A stretch of 64,000 bases of DNA from Aurantimonas sp. HBX-1 (GCF_021391535.1 NZ_CP090066.1:4363213-4427212); one strand, 5' to 3'. Counted from the first letter of the stretch, positions 27,711-37,102 are shown. A program made the numbers and translations. The notes: generated from the letters alone by a model not told the origin.

Positions 27711-27740
27711 CTGAGGGGGCGCCGGCCGGCGCCCCCTCAG
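27711..27740. promoter_or_regulatory. Perfect 30-bp palindrome between kdpC and kdpD
   Basis: CTGAGGGGGCGCCGG followed directly by its reverse complement. It sits 29 bp after the kdpC stop and 43 bp before the kdpD start. As RNA it forms a very stable GC-rich hairpin that could attenuate read-through from the pump genes into the sensor genes. Confidence 0.6.
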
Positions 27741-27769
27741 CGATCATGTGTGGCCGCCCGGCGGCCGGA

Positions 27770-28402
27770 TCAACCGGCGGGCGTCGCCGTCGAGGCCGTG
27801 GGCACGCCGGGCTGCGGGACCGCATCGGGGGTTGCCGCCGGGGCGGCGGCATCGAGCGCGACGTTCACGGCGAGCACGTTGACGCGGGGCTCGCCGAGGA
27901 TGCCGAACGTCCGGCCCGACGTGCCGCCGGCGATGAGGCGCCGGACATCGTCGACCGCCATGCCGCGCGCCTCGGCGATGCGCGGCGCCTGAAGCGCCGC
28001 GTAAGCCGGCGAAATATCGGGGTCGAGGCCGCTGCCGGACGTGGTGACGGCGTCGGCCGGCAGCAGGGAGGCGCCGGTCTCGGCCTTCAGCGCGGCGGCA
28101 TCGGCCCCGATCCGTTCGGCCAGCTTGGCGCTGGTAGGCGCGAGGTTGGTGCCGGAGGAGGCGGCACCATCGTAGCCGTCGCCCGCCGCCGAGGGGCGCG
28201 GATGGAGATATCCCGCCTGCGAGAAGGGCTGGCCGATCAGCGCCGAGCCGACCGTGGTTCCGTCGCGGGTAACGAGGCTGCCCGACGCCTGGTCCGGAAA
28301 GACCGCACCCGCGACGGCGGTCATGGCTGCCGGGTAGAGGAGGCCGAGCAGCACGGTGAAGATGCCGAGGAGTGTCGCCGCGGCGCGGATCTGGGAAAGC
28401 AT
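27770..28402 (-). CDS. kdpC: Potassium-transporting ATPase subunit C
   Basis: 210-residue KdpC. One N-terminal membrane helix (ATLLGIFTVLLGLLYPAAMTAV), then the conserved GSALIGQPFSQAGYLHPRPSA and GLDPDISPAYAALQAPRIA segments. KdpC stabilises the KdpFABC complex and helps nucleotide binding. The last 25 residues are a Pro/Ala-rich tail beyond the usual KdpC end. ATG 28402 is preferred over a start at 28438 because GGAG lies upstream. Confidence 0.95.
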   Translation of the reverse strand: MLSQIRAAATLLGIFTVLLGLLYPAAMTAVAGAVFPDQASGSLVTRDGTTVGSALIGQPFSQAGYLHPRPSAAGDGYDGAASSGTNLAPTSAKLAERIGADAAALKAETGASLLPADAVTTSGSGLDPDISPAYAALQAPRIAEARGMAVDDVRRLIAGGTSGRTFGILGEPRVNVLAVNVALDAAAPAATPDAVPQPGVPTASTATPAG

Positions 28403-28424
28403 GGTTGGTCTCCTTGGGAGGGGT

Positions 28425-30479
28425 TCAGGCGAGGCCAAGGGCGGAGACGGCGACGTCGATCAGCTTGATGCCGACGAACGGCACCAGGATGCCGCCAAGG
28501 CCGTAGATGGCGAGGTTGCGGCGGAGCACGGTCGCCGCGTCCATCGGCCGGTAGGGCACGCCCTTCAGCGCCAGCGGGATCAGCGCGACGATGACGAGGG
28601 CGTTGAAGATCACCGCCGACAGGATCGCGCTTTCCGGCGAGGCAAGGCCCATGACGTTGAGCACGCCGAGCTCGGGGATCGCGGCGATGAACAATGCCGG
28701 GATGATCGCGAAATACTTCGCGACGTCGTTGGCGATCGAGAAGGTCGTCAGCGAACCGCGGGTCATCAGCAGCTGCTTGCCGATGCCGACGATCTCGATC
28801 AGCTTGGTCGGATCGCTGTCGAGATCGACCATGTTACCGGCCTCCCGGGCGGCCTGGGTTCCCGACTGCATGGCGACGCCGACATCCGCCTGGGCGAGCG
28901 CCGGCGCGTCGTTGGTGCCGTCGCCGCACATGGCGACGAGCCGGCCCTGGCGCTGCTCGTTGCGGATGTAGTTCAGCTTGTCCTGCGGCGTCGCCTCCGC
29001 GATGAAGTCGTCGACACCGGCCTCCGAGGCGATGGCGGCCGCGGTGACCGGGTTGTCGCCCGTCACCATGACCGTCCTGATCCCCATGCGGCGCAGCTCG
29101 GCGAAGCGCTCCTTGATGTCCGGTTTCACCACGTCCTTCAGGTGGATCACCCCGATATAGCGGCCGTTCTCGGCAAGCCCGAGCGGTGTCCCGCCGGATT
29201 TGGCGATCCGCTCCACCGCGGCGGCGAAGGCCGGCGGCTCCGGCACGTCGCGGCCGGCCGTCTCGCGGACGAATTTGCGGATCGCGTCGATCGCGCCCTT
29301 GCGGATGCTCTTGCCGGCCATGTCGACGCCGGAGAGGCGCGTCGTGGCCGAGAACGGGATGAAGGTCGCTTCGCCCGCCGGCGCGTCCGGAATGGCGATG
29401 CCGTATTTTTCGCGCGCCAGCACGAGGATCGAGCGGCCCTCCGCCGTCTCGTCGGCCAGCGAGGCCTGGACCGCGATATGCGCGGCTTCGGTCTCGGTCA
29501 CGCCCTGGACGGCGACGAACTCCGAAGCCATGCGGTTGCCGAAGGTGATCGTGCCGGTCTTGTCGAGGAGCAGCGTATCGACGTCGCCGGCGGCCTCCAC
29601 CGCCTTGCCGGACATCGCGAGCACGTTGTGCCGGATGAGCCGGTCCATGCCGGCGATGCCGATCGCCGAAAGCAGGCCGCCGATGGTCGTCGGGATCAGC
29701 GTGACCAGAAGCGCGACGAGGATCGGCACGGAGACGGCCGCCTGGCTGTAGGCCGAGAAGCCGGTCAGCGTGACTACGGCGATCAGGAAGATCAGCGTCA
29801 TGCCGACGAGCAGGATCGTCAGCGCCAGCTCGTTCGGCGTCTTCTGCCGCTCGGCCCCCTCGACCAGCGCGATCATCCGATCGAGGAACGACGAGCCAGG
29901 CGCCGCGGTGATGCGCACCACCAGCCAGTCGGAGACGACGGTGGTGCCACCGGTGACCGCCGAGCGGTCGCCGCCGGCCTCGCGGATCACCGGCGCGGAC
30001 TCGCCGGTGATGGCGGCTTCGTTGACCGAGGCAATGCCCTCGACGATCTCGCCGTCACCCGGGATGAGATCGCCGGTCTCGACCAGGACATGGTCGCCGA
30101 CCTTGAGGTCGAGGGCCGACAGGCGCTGGACGCTCGACCGGTCCTTCGGATTGGCGAGCTTCTTGGCCACGGTGTCGGTGCGCGAGCGCTTCAGGCTGTC
30201 CGCCTGGGCCCGGCCGCGCCCCTCTGCGATGGCCTCGGCGAAATTGGCGAAGAGCACGGTGAACCACAGCCAGGCCATGATCTGGCCGGTGAACAGCAGC
30301 GGGTTGCCGGCGAGGACGTCGCGCACGAAGAGGACGGTGACGACGGCCGCGACGATTTCCGTCACGAAGATCACCGGGTTGCGCAGGAGGGCAGCCGGGT
30401 TGAGCTTTCGGAAGGCGTCGATCGTGGCGCGCCCGACGAGGTCGGGCCGGAAGGTGGAATTGACCGCTTTGGCAGCCAT
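28425..30479 (-). CDS. kdpB: Potassium-transporting P-type ATPase subunit B
   Basis: 684-residue P-type ATPase, the energy-coupling subunit of the Kdp pump in the inner membrane. It has the TGES-type actuator motif (ITGESAPVI), the phosphorylation site DKTGTI, and the hinge [21 protein letters not shown]-like [13 protein letters not shown] precedes these. Its length is normal for KdpB. A 106-bp gap before it contains an inverted repeat. Confidence 0.97.
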   Translation of the reverse strand: MAAKAVNSTFRPDLVGRATIDAFRKLNPAALLRNPVIFVTEIVAAVVTVLFVRDVLAGNPLLFTGQIMAWLWFTVLFANFAEAIAEGRGRAQADSLKRSRTDTVAKKLANPKDRSSVQRLSALDLKVGDHVLVETGDLIPGDGEIVEGIASVNEAAITGESAPVIREAGGDRSAVTGGTTVVSDWLVVRITAAPGSSFLDRMIALVEGAERQKTPNELALTILLVGMTLIFLIAVVTLTGFSAYSQAAVSVPILVALLVTLIPTTIGGLLSAIGIAGMDRLIRHNVLAMSGKAVEAAGDVDTLLLDKTGTITFGNRMASEFVAVQGVTETEAAHIAVQASLADETAEGRSILVLAREKYGIAIPDAPAGEATFIPFSATTRLSGVDMAGKSIRKGAIDAIRKFVRETAGRDVPEPPAFAAAVERIAKSGGTPLGLAENGRYIGVIHLKDVVKPDIKERFAELRRMGIRTVMVTGDNPVTAAAIASEAGVDDFIAEATPQDKLNYIRNEQRQGRLVAMCGDGTNDAPALAQADVGVAMQSGTQAAREAGNMVDLDSDPTKLIEIVGIGKQLLMTRGSLTTFSIANDVAKYFAIIPALFIAAIPELGVLNVMGLASPESAILSAVIFNALVIVALIPLALKGVPYRPMDAATVLRRNLAIYGLGGILVPFVGIKLIDVAVSALGLA

Positions 30480-30550
30480 GGCAGTGGTTCCTTATGGTCG
30501 GCTCCTCGTGCGAGGACGGCCGACGGGGATGAGGGTGAAACGAGCCGAAC

Positions 30551-30579
30551 CGCCTCCCGCGCCAGACGGCCGGGAGGCG
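30551..30579 (-). promoter_or_regulatory. Intercistronic inverted repeat between kdpA and kdpB
   Basis: CGCCTCCCG and CGGGAGGCG form a 9-bp stem with an 11-nt loop just after the kdpA stop. Probably an mRNA-stability element. Confidence 0.45.
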
Positions 30580-30585
30580 CTCTCG

Positions 30586-32295
30586 TCAGAAGGTCTTGCC
30601 GGCGAGCATCTGGACCTGCTCGGCGATCGGGCCGAGGGCGAGCGCCGGGAAGAACTGCAATCCGCCGAGGATCAGGATGATCCCCGCCATCAGCCCGACG
30701 AAAAGCGGCCCGTGCGTCGGGAACGTTCCGGAGGACGGTGCGAGCCGGGTCTTGGCCACCAGCGAACCGGCGATGGCCATCATCGGCACGATGTAGGCGA
30801 AGCGCCCGAGCAGCATGGCGAGGCCCAGGGTGGTGTTCCACCAGGGCGAGTTCGCCGACAGGCCGCCAAAGGCCGAGCCGTTGTTGCCGGATGCCGAGCT
30901 GTAGGCATAGTAGATCTCCGACAGGCCGTGCGGACCGGCATTGCCGAGTCCCGCCAGAGCGGTGGGCAGCACCGCGGCGACCGACGAGAAGCCGAGGATC
31001 GCAGCGGGCAGGATCAGGATCGCGAGGATCGCCATCTTCATCTCCTTCGCCTCGATCTTCTTGCCGAGATATTCGGGCGTGCGCCCGACCATCAGCCCGG
31101 CGATGAAGACGGCGATGATGGCGATGACCAGGATGCCGTAGAGCCCGGAGCCGACGCCGCCCGGCAGGATCTCGCCGAGCATGATCAGCACCATCGGCAC
31201 CATGCCGCCGATCGGCGTGAAGGAGCCGTGCATCGCGTTGACCGCGCCGTCCGAGAGGCCGGTGGTGACCGCCGCGAACATTGCCGATGCGGCGAGGCCG
31301 AAGCGGACTTCCTTGCCCTCCATGTTGCCGCCCGACGGGTCGAGCCCGGCGGCGGCGAGGATCGGCGTGCCGGCGGCTTCCGCCCAGTAGGCGACGCCAA
31401 TGCCCGTCACCAGCAGCAGCGCCATGACGGAAAGCAGCGCGACGGCCTGGCGCCGGTCGCCGATGAGGCGACCGAAGGCGAAGACGATCGCCGTCGAGAC
31501 CACCAGCATCTGCCAGATCGTCAGGGCGTTGGAGAGCGGCGACGGGTTCTCGTAGGGATGCGCCGCGTTGACGTTGAAGAAGCCGCCGCCGTTGGTGCCG
31601 AGCTGCTTGATGGCGATCTGCGAGGCGACGGGGCCGAGTGCCAGCGTCTGTTCGCCGCCTTCCAGCGTCGTGACCGTCGCTGAGGCCTCGAAGGTCTGCG
31701 GCGTGCCCATCGCCACCTGCGCGAGGCCGGTGACGATCGCGAGGGGCAGCAGCACGTAGAGCGTCGCGCGGGTGACGTCGGTGAAGAAATTGCCGACGGT
31801 CTGCATGCCGGAGCGCGCGAAGGCCCGCACAAGGGCGACCGCCAGCGCGATGCCGGTGGCCGCCGACAGGAAGTTCTGCACGGTCAGCCCCGCCATCTGG
31901 CTGAGATGGCTCATCGTGGTCTCGCCACCATAGGCCTGCCAGTTGGTGTTGGTGACGAACGAGACCGCCGTGTTGAAGGCAAGGTCCGGCGCGAGGCCGG
32001 CGAAGCCTTGCGGGTTCAGCGGCAGGACGCCCTGGAAGCGCAGCAGCAGATAAAGGAGAAGGAAGCCGCCGGCGTTGAAGACGAGCATGGCGAGCGTATA
32101 GCCGAGCCAGCCCTGCTCCTTGGCTGGATCGATCCCGGCGATGCGGTAGAAGCCGCGCTCGACGGGCCCGAGAACGGGCGTCAGGAACGTCCGCTCATTG
32201 GCGAAGACGCGCCCCATGAAGGCGCCGAGCGGGATCGCGAAGGCGACCACCGCGAGAAGAATGACGAGAATTTGCAGCCAGCCGACGACGGACAT
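30586..32295 (-). CDS. kdpA: Potassium-transporting ATPase subunit A
   Basis: 569-residue KdpA, the potassium-selective channel-like subunit, with about ten membrane segments. The four selectivity-filter-type regions are visible, including [14 protein letters not shown] near residue 115 and [21 protein letters not shown] near residue 230. The C-terminal part has [13 protein letters not shown]. It follows kdpF by 30 bp. Normal length. Confidence 0.97.
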   Translation of the reverse strand: MSVVGWLQILVILLAVVAFAIPLGAFMGRVFANERTFLTPVLGPVERGFYRIAGIDPAKEQGWLGYTLAMLVFNAGGFLLLYLLLRFQGVLPLNPQGFAGLAPDLAFNTAVSFVTNTNWQAYGGETTMSHLSQMAGLTVQNFLSAATGIALAVALVRAFARSGMQTVGNFFTDVTRATLYVLLPLAIVTGLAQVAMGTPQTFEASATVTTLEGGEQTLALGPVASQIAIKQLGTNGGGFFNVNAAHPYENPSPLSNALTIWQMLVVSTAIVFAFGRLIGDRRQAVALLSVMALLLVTGIGVAYWAEAAGTPILAAAGLDPSGGNMEGKEVRFGLAASAMFAAVTTGLSDGAVNAMHGSFTPIGGMVPMVLIMLGEILPGGVGSGLYGILVIAIIAVFIAGLMVGRTPEYLGKKIEAKEMKMAILAILILPAAILGFSSVAAVLPTALAGLGNAGPHGLSEIYYAYSSASGNNGSAFGGLSANSPWWNTTLGLAMLLGRFAYIVPMMAIAGSLVAKTRLAPSSGTFPTHGPLFVGLMAGIILILGGLQFFPALALGPIAEQVQMLAGKTF

Positions 32296-32325
32296 GGCAC
32301 CTGCCTTTCGAGATGTCGGGAAGCG

Positions 32326-32412
32326 TCAGAACCGCTCGGGGCGAACCAGGGCGAAGACGAGATAGGCGGCGAGAGCGAGCGCGACGGCGCCGCCGAGGAC
32401 GAGGTCGAACAT
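32326..32412 (-). CDS. kdpF: KdpF, small stabilising subunit of the Kdp pump
   Basis: 28-codon gene encoding a single membrane helix with a basic end (starts MFDLVLGGAVALALAAYLVF, ends RPERF). LVRPERF is the hallmark C-terminus of KdpF. It directly precedes kdpA in the same direction and is too short for routine gene finders. Confidence 0.9.
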   Translation of the reverse strand: MFDLVLGGAVALALAAYLVFALVRPERF

Positions 32413-32414
32413 CG

Positions 32415-32498
32415 TCAGGCCTGCCCTGCCCAGCGCGCATAGGCGCCCATCAGCGCGAAGAAGCCCAGCCCCACGGCCAGGTAAAGTAGATCGAACAT
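32415..32498 (-). CDS. 27-residue membrane peptide at the head of the kdp operon
   Basis: ATG 32498 preceded by GGAGGG encodes a 27-residue peptide, MFDLLYLAVGLGFFALMGAY followed by ARWAGQA, a single hydrophobic helix with a basic end. It stops two bases before kdpF begins. Similar peptides of the MDxLYLAxGxxFFxLMxxYA type are known from memory upstream of kdpF in many proteobacteria and are usually left unannotated. The strong ribosome site and tight spacing support translation. Role unknown, perhaps an accessory of the Kdp complex. Confidence 0.75.
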   Translation of the reverse strand: MFDLLYLAVGLGFFALMGAYARWAGQA

Positions 32499-32541
32499 GC
32501 GAACCCTCCTTTCGGGATCGCGATCTAATTGGGCGAGACGG

Positions 32542-32569
32542 GCGTAAAAATTCCATACGAGTTTTACGC
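32542..32569. promoter_or_regulatory. Candidate KdpE operator upstream of the kdp operon
   Basis: GCGTAAAA-N12-TTTTACGC is an 8-bp perfect inverted repeat centred about 58 bp upstream of the first kdp start. It is AT-rich in an otherwise GC-rich region and resembles the T-rich/TTTACAC-type KdpE target. Assigned by position and symmetry. Confidence 0.45.
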
Positions 32570-32685
32570 GGGCGTCTTCACGGCAACTGCAAGGGGAAGT
32601 GGCCGCTCGCATCCGACCGGCGGACTTCCCTTTGAGGGACAGGCGGCGGCGCCGACCTCATCCGGCGGCACTTTCGCGCCGCTGT

Positions 32686-32699
32686 TTGACCCGGCACAA
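32686..32699. promoter_or_regulatory. Weak FNR/NnrR-type box
   Basis: TTG-ACCCGGCA-CAA keeps the TTG-N8-CAA spacing of FNR-family sites, 53 bp before the DUF1858 gene. The inner bases are not symmetric, so this is a low-confidence site. Confidence 0.3.
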
Positions 32700-32751
32700 C
32701 GATCGCAGGTCGAGGAGGGCTCATTGCAGGGCCTTCAGGGAGACCGGCCGG

Positions 32752-32967
32752 ATGAGACCGTCAGCGATTGATCCGAACATGCCTGTCAGTGAAATCATGC
32801 GGATATGGCCCGCCACCATTGGTGTGATGATCCGCAACGGGATGCTGTGCATCGGCTGCCCCATCGGGATGTTCCACACGGTCGCGGATGCGTGTGCCGC
32901 CCATGTGGTCGACGAAGCCAGGTTCTCCGCGGAACTTCTTGCCGCGATGCGCGCCGAGCCGGATTAA
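32752..32967 (+). CDS. DUF1858 / hybrid-cluster-associated redox disulfide protein
   Basis: 71-residue DUF1858 protein. Its core has the family motif MPVSEIMRIWPATIGVMIRN followed by GMLCIGCPIGMFHTVADAC, with a C-x2-C redox pair. Members occur alone or at the N-terminus of ScdA/NorA-like iron-centre repair proteins and beside hybrid cluster proteins, linking them to nitric-oxide or nitrosative stress. Here it stands between kdp and the denitrification island, with a weak FNR-type box upstream. ATG 32752 or 32779 may be used. Confidence 0.8.
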   Translation: MRPSAIDPNMPVSEIMRIWPATIGVMIRNGMLCIGCPIGMFHTVADACAAHVVDEARFSAELLAAMRAEPD

Positions 32968-33117
32968 CCGCAGGTCGCTGCGCGCGCACTTCCGCCCCGG
33001 CGCCCAACCGGCATCCTGTGCCATATTGCGAGGAAGGGTCCCGGGGCCGCGAGCACCTCGGCCTGCTGCGCCTGGGATCGCCCCGCTCCTCCCGGCGCCG
33101 GCGGCCAGGAAGGGGGC

Positions 33118-33816
33118 TTATCTTCCGCGCCTCGCCTCGGCCACGAGCATCAGCGCGTGCGGGTCGGTGACGGTGACCTTTTTCCGGCCGCTGCGAACGA
33201 AGCCCTGGTCTTCCCAGGCGCTCAGCAGCCTGCTGACGGTGTGGAGCGTGCTGCCGGTCATCTCGGCAATGTCCTGGCGGCTGATCGGGAAGTCGATCTC
33301 GATCCCCTCGGCCGTCTTCCGGCCCGCTTGTGCCACCAGCCGGAGCACGGCGCTGGCAATCCTCTGCTCGACCTGCTGGGTCGACATTTCGACGACCCGC
33401 GCCTGGGTTTCCTGGAGGCGATTGCCGAGGGTCTGGTAGGCGTTCGCGCCGAAGGCGGGGACACGGGACCGGAGTTCCGGCCAGACCGCGTTCGGCCACG
33501 CCAGGACCACGCAGTCGACCGCGGCTATCGCGCTCGCCGGGTAGGTGCTGCTGCCCATGGCCACCGCGATGCCGAGGAGTTCGCCCTCGTTGATGTAGCG
33601 AGCGATCACCTGCTCCCCCTCGGGCGTGGCGCGGACCACCCTCACGTGTCCCGACAGCAGGAGGAAGAACTGCTGCGCATCCGCGCCCTGGGCGAAGATC
33701 TCCGAATCCCTGGGAAAGCGGCTGGAGCGGGCCGAAGCCAGGATCGCGTCCAGATCGTCGGCCGAAAGGCCGGCGAAGGCCGGAAGTCCTGCGATCAGCG
33801 ACCTGTCCAGCGTCAT
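33118..33816 (-). CDS. Crp/Fnr-family regulator of denitrification (NnrR/DNR-like)
   Basis: 232-residue Crp/Fnr-type regulator: an N-terminal cyclic-nucleotide-binding fold ([51 protein letters not shown]), a dimer helix, and a C-terminal winged helix with [24 protein letters not shown] as recognition motif. The cysteine cluster that binds iron-sulfur in FNR is absent, as in NO-sensing NnrR and DNR. ATG 33816 fits the family; an in-frame ATG at 33846 is also present. A perfect TTTGCG-N4-CGCAAA box lies 44 bp upstream and between this gene and pseudoazurin. Likely activates the nir and nos genes in response to NO. Confidence 0.85.
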   Translation of the reverse strand: MTLDRSLIAGLPAFAGLSADDLDAILASARSSRFPRDSEIFAQGADAQQFFLLLSGHVRVVRATPEGEQVIARYINEGELLGIAVAMGSSTYPASAIAAVDCVVLAWPNAVWPELRSRVPAFGANAYQTLGNRLQETQARVVEMSTQQVEQRIASAVLRLVAQAGRKTAEGIEIDFPISRQDIAEMTGSTLHTVSRLLSAWEDQGFVRSGRKKVTVTDPHALMLVAEARRGR

Positions 33817-33859
33817 GCACGTCTCTCTCGAAGCCAAGTCACCCATCTTCTACCGGGCA

Positions 33860-33875
33860 TTTGCGCCGGCGCAAA
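33860..33875. promoter_or_regulatory. FNR/NnrR-type binding site
   Basis: TTTGCGCCGGCGCAAA, a perfect 16-bp palindrome with the TTG-N8-CAA core, lies between the divergent regulator and pseudoazurin genes, about 80 bp before the pseudoazurin start. The same half-sites recur before nosR (46430). Confidence 0.75.
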
Positions 33876-33946
33876 CTGTCGTTCCGCAGGCCGGGCTAGG
33901 GAGGGGGCAACGGCAGCCCAAGCTGTCGGAACAAGAGGACAGGCAA

Positions 33947-34387
33947 ATGAGAAAACTTCTGACGGCGATCACGCTCGGTGCAGTCATGGTCGCAGGCGCG
34001 GCCGGGGCGGCGGAAATCGAAGTCCACATGCGCAACAAGGGCGCCAAGGGCGTGATGGTGTTCGAGCCGGACCTGATCGTCGCCGCTCCCGGCGATACGA
34101 TCCACTTCGTACCGGCCGACAAGGGACACAACGTCGAGAGCATCAAGGGGATGCTTCCCGAGGGGGCCGAGCCCTTCAAGAGCAAGTTCAACGAGGGATT
34201 TACGGTTACCGTGGACGCCGAGGGCCTCTACGGCGTCAAGTGCACGCCGCACTACGGCATGGGCATGGTCGCGCTGATCAAGGTCGGCGACGCTGCGAAT
34301 GCGGAAGAGGCTCGGGCCGTTACCCATCCCGGCAAGGCCAAGGCCGCCTTTGCCGACCTCTTCGGCAAAGCGCTCACGTCGAACTGA
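33947..34387 (+). CDS. Pseudoazurin, periplasmic type 1 copper electron carrier
   Basis: 146-residue protein with a signal peptide ([20 protein letters not shown]) and mature [20 protein letters not shown], a typical pseudoazurin start. Type 1 copper ligands are present: His61 (DKGHNVES), Cys99, His102 and Met107 ([10 protein letters not shown]), with the standard C-x2-H-x4-M spacing. It donates electrons to NirK and NosZ in denitrifiers. ATG 33947 follows GAGGAC. The gene sits behind an FNR/NnrR-type box and near nirK and nos, so it fits the electron-donor role. Confidence 0.93.
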   Translation: MRKLLTAITLGAVMVAGAAGAAEIEVHMRNKGAKGVMVFEPDLIVAAPGDTIHFVPADKGHNVESIKGMLPEGAEPFKSKFNEGFTVTVDAEGLYGVKCTPHYGMGMVALIKVGDAANAEEARAVTHPGKAKAAFADLFGKALTSN

Positions 34388-34465
34388 GGCGAAACGTCCG
34401 GAGGGACCGGAAGCCGCCGCCGCGCGGTCCCTCCAACCACAGGCGGCGAGATCCGGGAGTTATCC

Positions 34466-34498
34466 GAAGCACCGCCTGGCCCTAGCCGGCGGTGCTTC
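34466..34498. terminator. Bidirectional terminator-like hairpin between pseudoazurin and nnrS
   Basis: GAAGCACCGCC-N11-GGCGGTGCTTC, an 11-bp perfect stem, lies between the two convergent genes, 78 bp after pseudoazurin and 113 bp after nnrS. Neither side has a long T-run. No gene is seen in the remaining 34388-34611. Confidence 0.55.
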
Positions 34499-34611
34499 CG
34501 TTCATGGTGCAGCGGAGGGGCGTGGCGCCCGTCGACGAGAGCGGCATCGAAGCTTTCCGGTCGGCGCGCCCCGCGGTCCGTCCATCGCGACGGAGAACGT
34601 GGCGCCGGCCT

Positions 34612-35856
34612 TCAGGCGCCGGCGCGGGACCCCCAGAGGACCGGCGCGAACCGGACCGCGAACAGCAGGAAGCCGCAGCACCAGAGGGCTCCGCCCAAGG
34701 CGAGCGCTGTCGTGTATCCGTCACCTGTCAACGGCGCTGCGACTCTCAGGGCGGCTCCGGCAGACACCATCCCATACATGGCGACGATGGAGCGGTCGGC
34801 GACGATCGCCCGTCCGGTGTGGCCGAGGCTCGCTCTCGTCATGACCGCGAGCGTCATGGTGCCGATGGCTCCCGACGTCAGGGCGTGGAGCGCAGCCGAT
34901 GGCGGCAGGAACGCGGCGACCTGGCTGATGCCCATGAGGACCAGGGCGAGGGAAAGCCACGCATAGCCGACGTGGAGGACGAACAGGATCGGCTGGGCCG
35001 CCGTCGCCGCACCACGCCAGCGGGTCAGCCGCGCCGCGAGCAGCAGACCGGCCACCGAGAGCGCGGCGCCCGCTGCTGGCGTCTGCGGGAAGCTGACCCA
35101 CGCCAGCATCGCGACGGCCAACACCGCGAGAGCAGCCCTGTCGAGCGCGCCGAAGGGCGACGGCAGCGCGACCGAGCCCTCCTTGACCAGCCAGTTGCGC
35201 GTGAAGCTGGGCACGATCCGGCCGCCGATGAGGGCGATCAGGATCGCGGCGACGGCGAGTGCCAGACGTTGACCGAGGCCGTATGGCGCGATGCCCATGC
35301 CGGCCAGATGATCGGCGGCATTGGCCAGGCCGAGGACGGTGAACATCGCCGCGACCGGGACGTTCTTCCAGTTCCGCCCGGCAAGAACCTCGCGCCAGAT
35401 GGCGAAGCCGAGAATGGCGGGGAAGGCGAGGTCCACCGCCATCGCCAGCCACGGGTCGGGCGAAAGCAGGCAGGCTGCCCTTCCGGCGATCCACAGGCCG
35501 ACGAGCGCCAGCAGCGGCAGCCCGCTGAGAGGTAGCCGGCCGGTCCAGTTGGGAATGGCCGTCAGGATGAAGCCCGCGAGGACCGCGCCTAGATAGCCGA
35601 ACAGCATCTCGTGCGCATGCCACTGCATGCCGTCGAACGGACCACCGAACCGGACGCCGCTGAAGAAAGCCCAGAGCCAGAGCGGGATCGCGAGCCCGGC
35701 ATGGAGTGCAGCCAGGAAGAAGAAGGGCCTGAAGCCGTAGTGCAGGATCGGCGGCATCGAGCGGATCCTTCCCCGGCCGTCGCGGGAGAGGTCACCCGAC
35801 TTGCGCGCCGCGCGGGGCGCGGAACGGTCGGATGTGGCAGATGAGGCAGCAGCCAT
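34612..35856 (-). CDS. nnrS: NnrS family protein, heme-copper membrane protein of nitric oxide response
   Basis: 414-residue polytopic membrane protein with about twelve hydrophobic segments. NnrS hallmarks are LHYGFRPFFFLAALHAGLA, GMQWHAHEMLFGYLGAVLAG (His residues of a metal or heme site), FILTAIPNWTGR and IGGRIVPSFTRNWL. NnrS contributes to resistance to nitrosative stress and usually lies in NnrR regulons. ATG 35856 chosen; an upstream in-frame ATG at 35943 would lie 12 bp from nirK. It follows nirK after about 100 bp and is likely co-transcribed. Confidence 0.9.
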   Translation of the reverse strand: MAAASSATSDRSAPRAARKSGDLSRDGRGRIRSMPPILHYGFRPFFFLAALHAGLAIPLWLWAFFSGVRFGGPFDGMQWHAHEMLFGYLGAVLAGFILTAIPNWTGRLPLSGLPLLALVGLWIAGRAACLLSPDPWLAMAVDLAFPAILGFAIWREVLAGRNWKNVPVAAMFTVLGLANAADHLAGMGIAPYGLGQRLALAVAAILIALIGGRIVPSFTRNWLVKEGSVALPSPFGALDRAALAVLAVAMLAWVSFPQTPAAGAALSVAGLLLAARLTRWRGAATAAQPILFVLHVGYAWLSLALVLMGISQVAAFLPPSAALHALTSGAIGTMTLAVMTRASLGHTGRAIVADRSIVAMYGMVSAGAALRVAAPLTGDGYTTALALGGALWCCGFLLFAVRFAPVLWGSRAGA

Positions 35857-35955
35857 CGGGCATTTCCTGTTTCGCTTGTTCCGGAAAGGCGCGGGCTGGA
35901 ACGCGGTTCGGGCGGTCTCGCGGGCCGCCCGAACGCCAGCCATCTTCCATGTCGG

Positions 35956-37023
35956 CTATTGCGTCAGCAGGCCGAGCATCTGGTCGACGCCTTCGTGGTA
36001 GATGTCTGGCTGCTCCGGTCCGTCGACGATCAACTTGGCGACCAGACCCCGACCCACCCGCGACAGGGCGTGATCGACCAGCAGATACTCGCCCGGCACG
36101 TCGAGCTTGAGGTCGACGACGGCGGCCCCGCCAGGAGGCACGCTGATCGTCTGCACGTCCGCCCGCGCCTCGCCGGTCAGCGATCCGAGGTCGTACACCT
36201 TGTCGAAGATCTCGCCGATGACGTGGAAGCTCGAGGTCTTGTTGGGCCCGCCCACGCCGAAATAGATGCGGACGGTCTCGCCGACCTTCGCCTTCATCGC
36301 ATTGTCGCCCGTCAGGCCTTCCGCGGCGCCGTTGAAGACGTAGTACTCCGGCTGCTCATCCATCAGCTTGTCATAGCTCTCGGTCAGCTCGCCGGGTGTC
36401 CCGAACGCCTCCTCGGTATAGATCTCGCCCTGCATGACGTAGAACTCGTGATCGACCGGCGGCAGGCCACCTTCCGGTTCGACCAGGATCATCCCGTACA
36501 TGCCGTTTGCGATATGCTGTGCCGCCGGACCGACCGCGCAGTGATAGACGTAGAGGCCCGGTTTCAGCGCCTTGAAGGTGAACCCCTTCTCCTCGCCGGG
36601 GGCGGCGAGGGTGGCATGTCCGCCCCCGTGAAGTCCGGTGACGGCGTGGAAGTCCACGTTGTGCATGGCCATGTTGTCCGCATGGTTCTCCAGCAGGACT
36701 TCGACCCTGTCGCCGACCCGGACCCGCACGAGCGGCCCGGGCACCTTCCGGTTGAAGGTCCAGTAGTGGTAGCTGGTATCGTCGGCGAGCCTGCCGATGA
36801 CTTCCACCGTCTCCAGGCGGACCCGCACCGTCTCCGGTCCGCGGTCGCCGATGGACGCCGGCAGATCCGTCGCCTTCCGGACGATGTCGACCGGCGCGTC
36901 ATGACTTCCGAGCTCCGAGATATGCTGGTGCGCGGGGTCTGCGACGGCCGGTCCCGAGAACCCGAAACTCAAGGCAAGCACGCCAGCGGCTACAGTTGTG
37001 AGAAGCATGCTCCGGATGTTCAT
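35956..37023 (-). CDS. nirK: Copper-containing nitrite reductase (AniA-like class)
   Basis: 355-residue periplasmic enzyme reducing nitrite to nitric oxide. A signal peptide covers about residues 1-28. Type 1 copper ligands His121, Cys162, His170 and Met175 and type 2 ligands His126, His161 and His318 are all present, as are the catalytic Asp124 (HNVDFHAVTG) and the second-sphere His267 (FHVIG). The segment YHCAVGPAAQHIANGMYGMI and the following LPPVDHEFYVMQGE resemble Neisseria AniA and the class II group more than the classical rhizobial NirK. It precedes nnrS and has a candidate NnrR-type box about 70 bp upstream. Confidence 0.95.
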   Translation of the reverse strand: MNIRSMLLTTVAAGVLALSFGFSGPAVADPAHQHISELGSHDAPVDIVRKATDLPASIGDRGPETVRVRLETVEVIGRLADDTSYHYWTFNRKVPGPLVRVRVGDRVEVLLENHADNMAMHNVDFHAVTGLHGGGHATLAAPGEEKGFTFKALKPGLYVYHCAVGPAAQHIANGMYGMILVEPEGGLPPVDHEFYVMQGEIYTEEAFGTPGELTESYDKLMDEQPEYYVFNGAAEGLTGDNAMKAKVGETVRIYFGVGGPNKTSSFHVIGEIFDKVYDLGSLTGEARADVQTISVPPGGAAVVDLKLDVPGEYLLVDHALSRVGRGLVAKLIVDGPEQPDIYHEGVDQMLGLLTQ

Positions 37024-37086
37024 GACACGGCCCTTTCCGACCTCTTGTTCGCAGATACATGTCTATGCCCGTCGGAGCGGCCGTTC

Positions 37087-37102
37087 TCTGCGTAGCGACA
37101 AA
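37087..37102. promoter_or_regulatory. Candidate NnrR-type box upstream of nirK
   Basis: TCTGCG-TAGC-GACAAA resembles the TTTGCG-N4-CGCAAA boxes at 33860 and 46430 with mismatches in three of twelve positions and keeps the spacing. Its centre is about 72 bp upstream of nirK. The rest of 37103-37403 has no recognised gene. Confidence 0.4.

Noticed and set aside
24986..28468. A 1160-codon plus-strand open frame across kdpD and kdpC
   Set aside because: It is antisense to well-recognised kdp genes, has biased composition and no domain. High GC content removes stop codons on the opposite strand.
28356..31683. Long plus-strand frames (774 and 637 codons) opposite kdpB and kdpA
   Set aside because: Low-complexity translations opposite real membrane-protein genes; no ribosome binding sites or domains.
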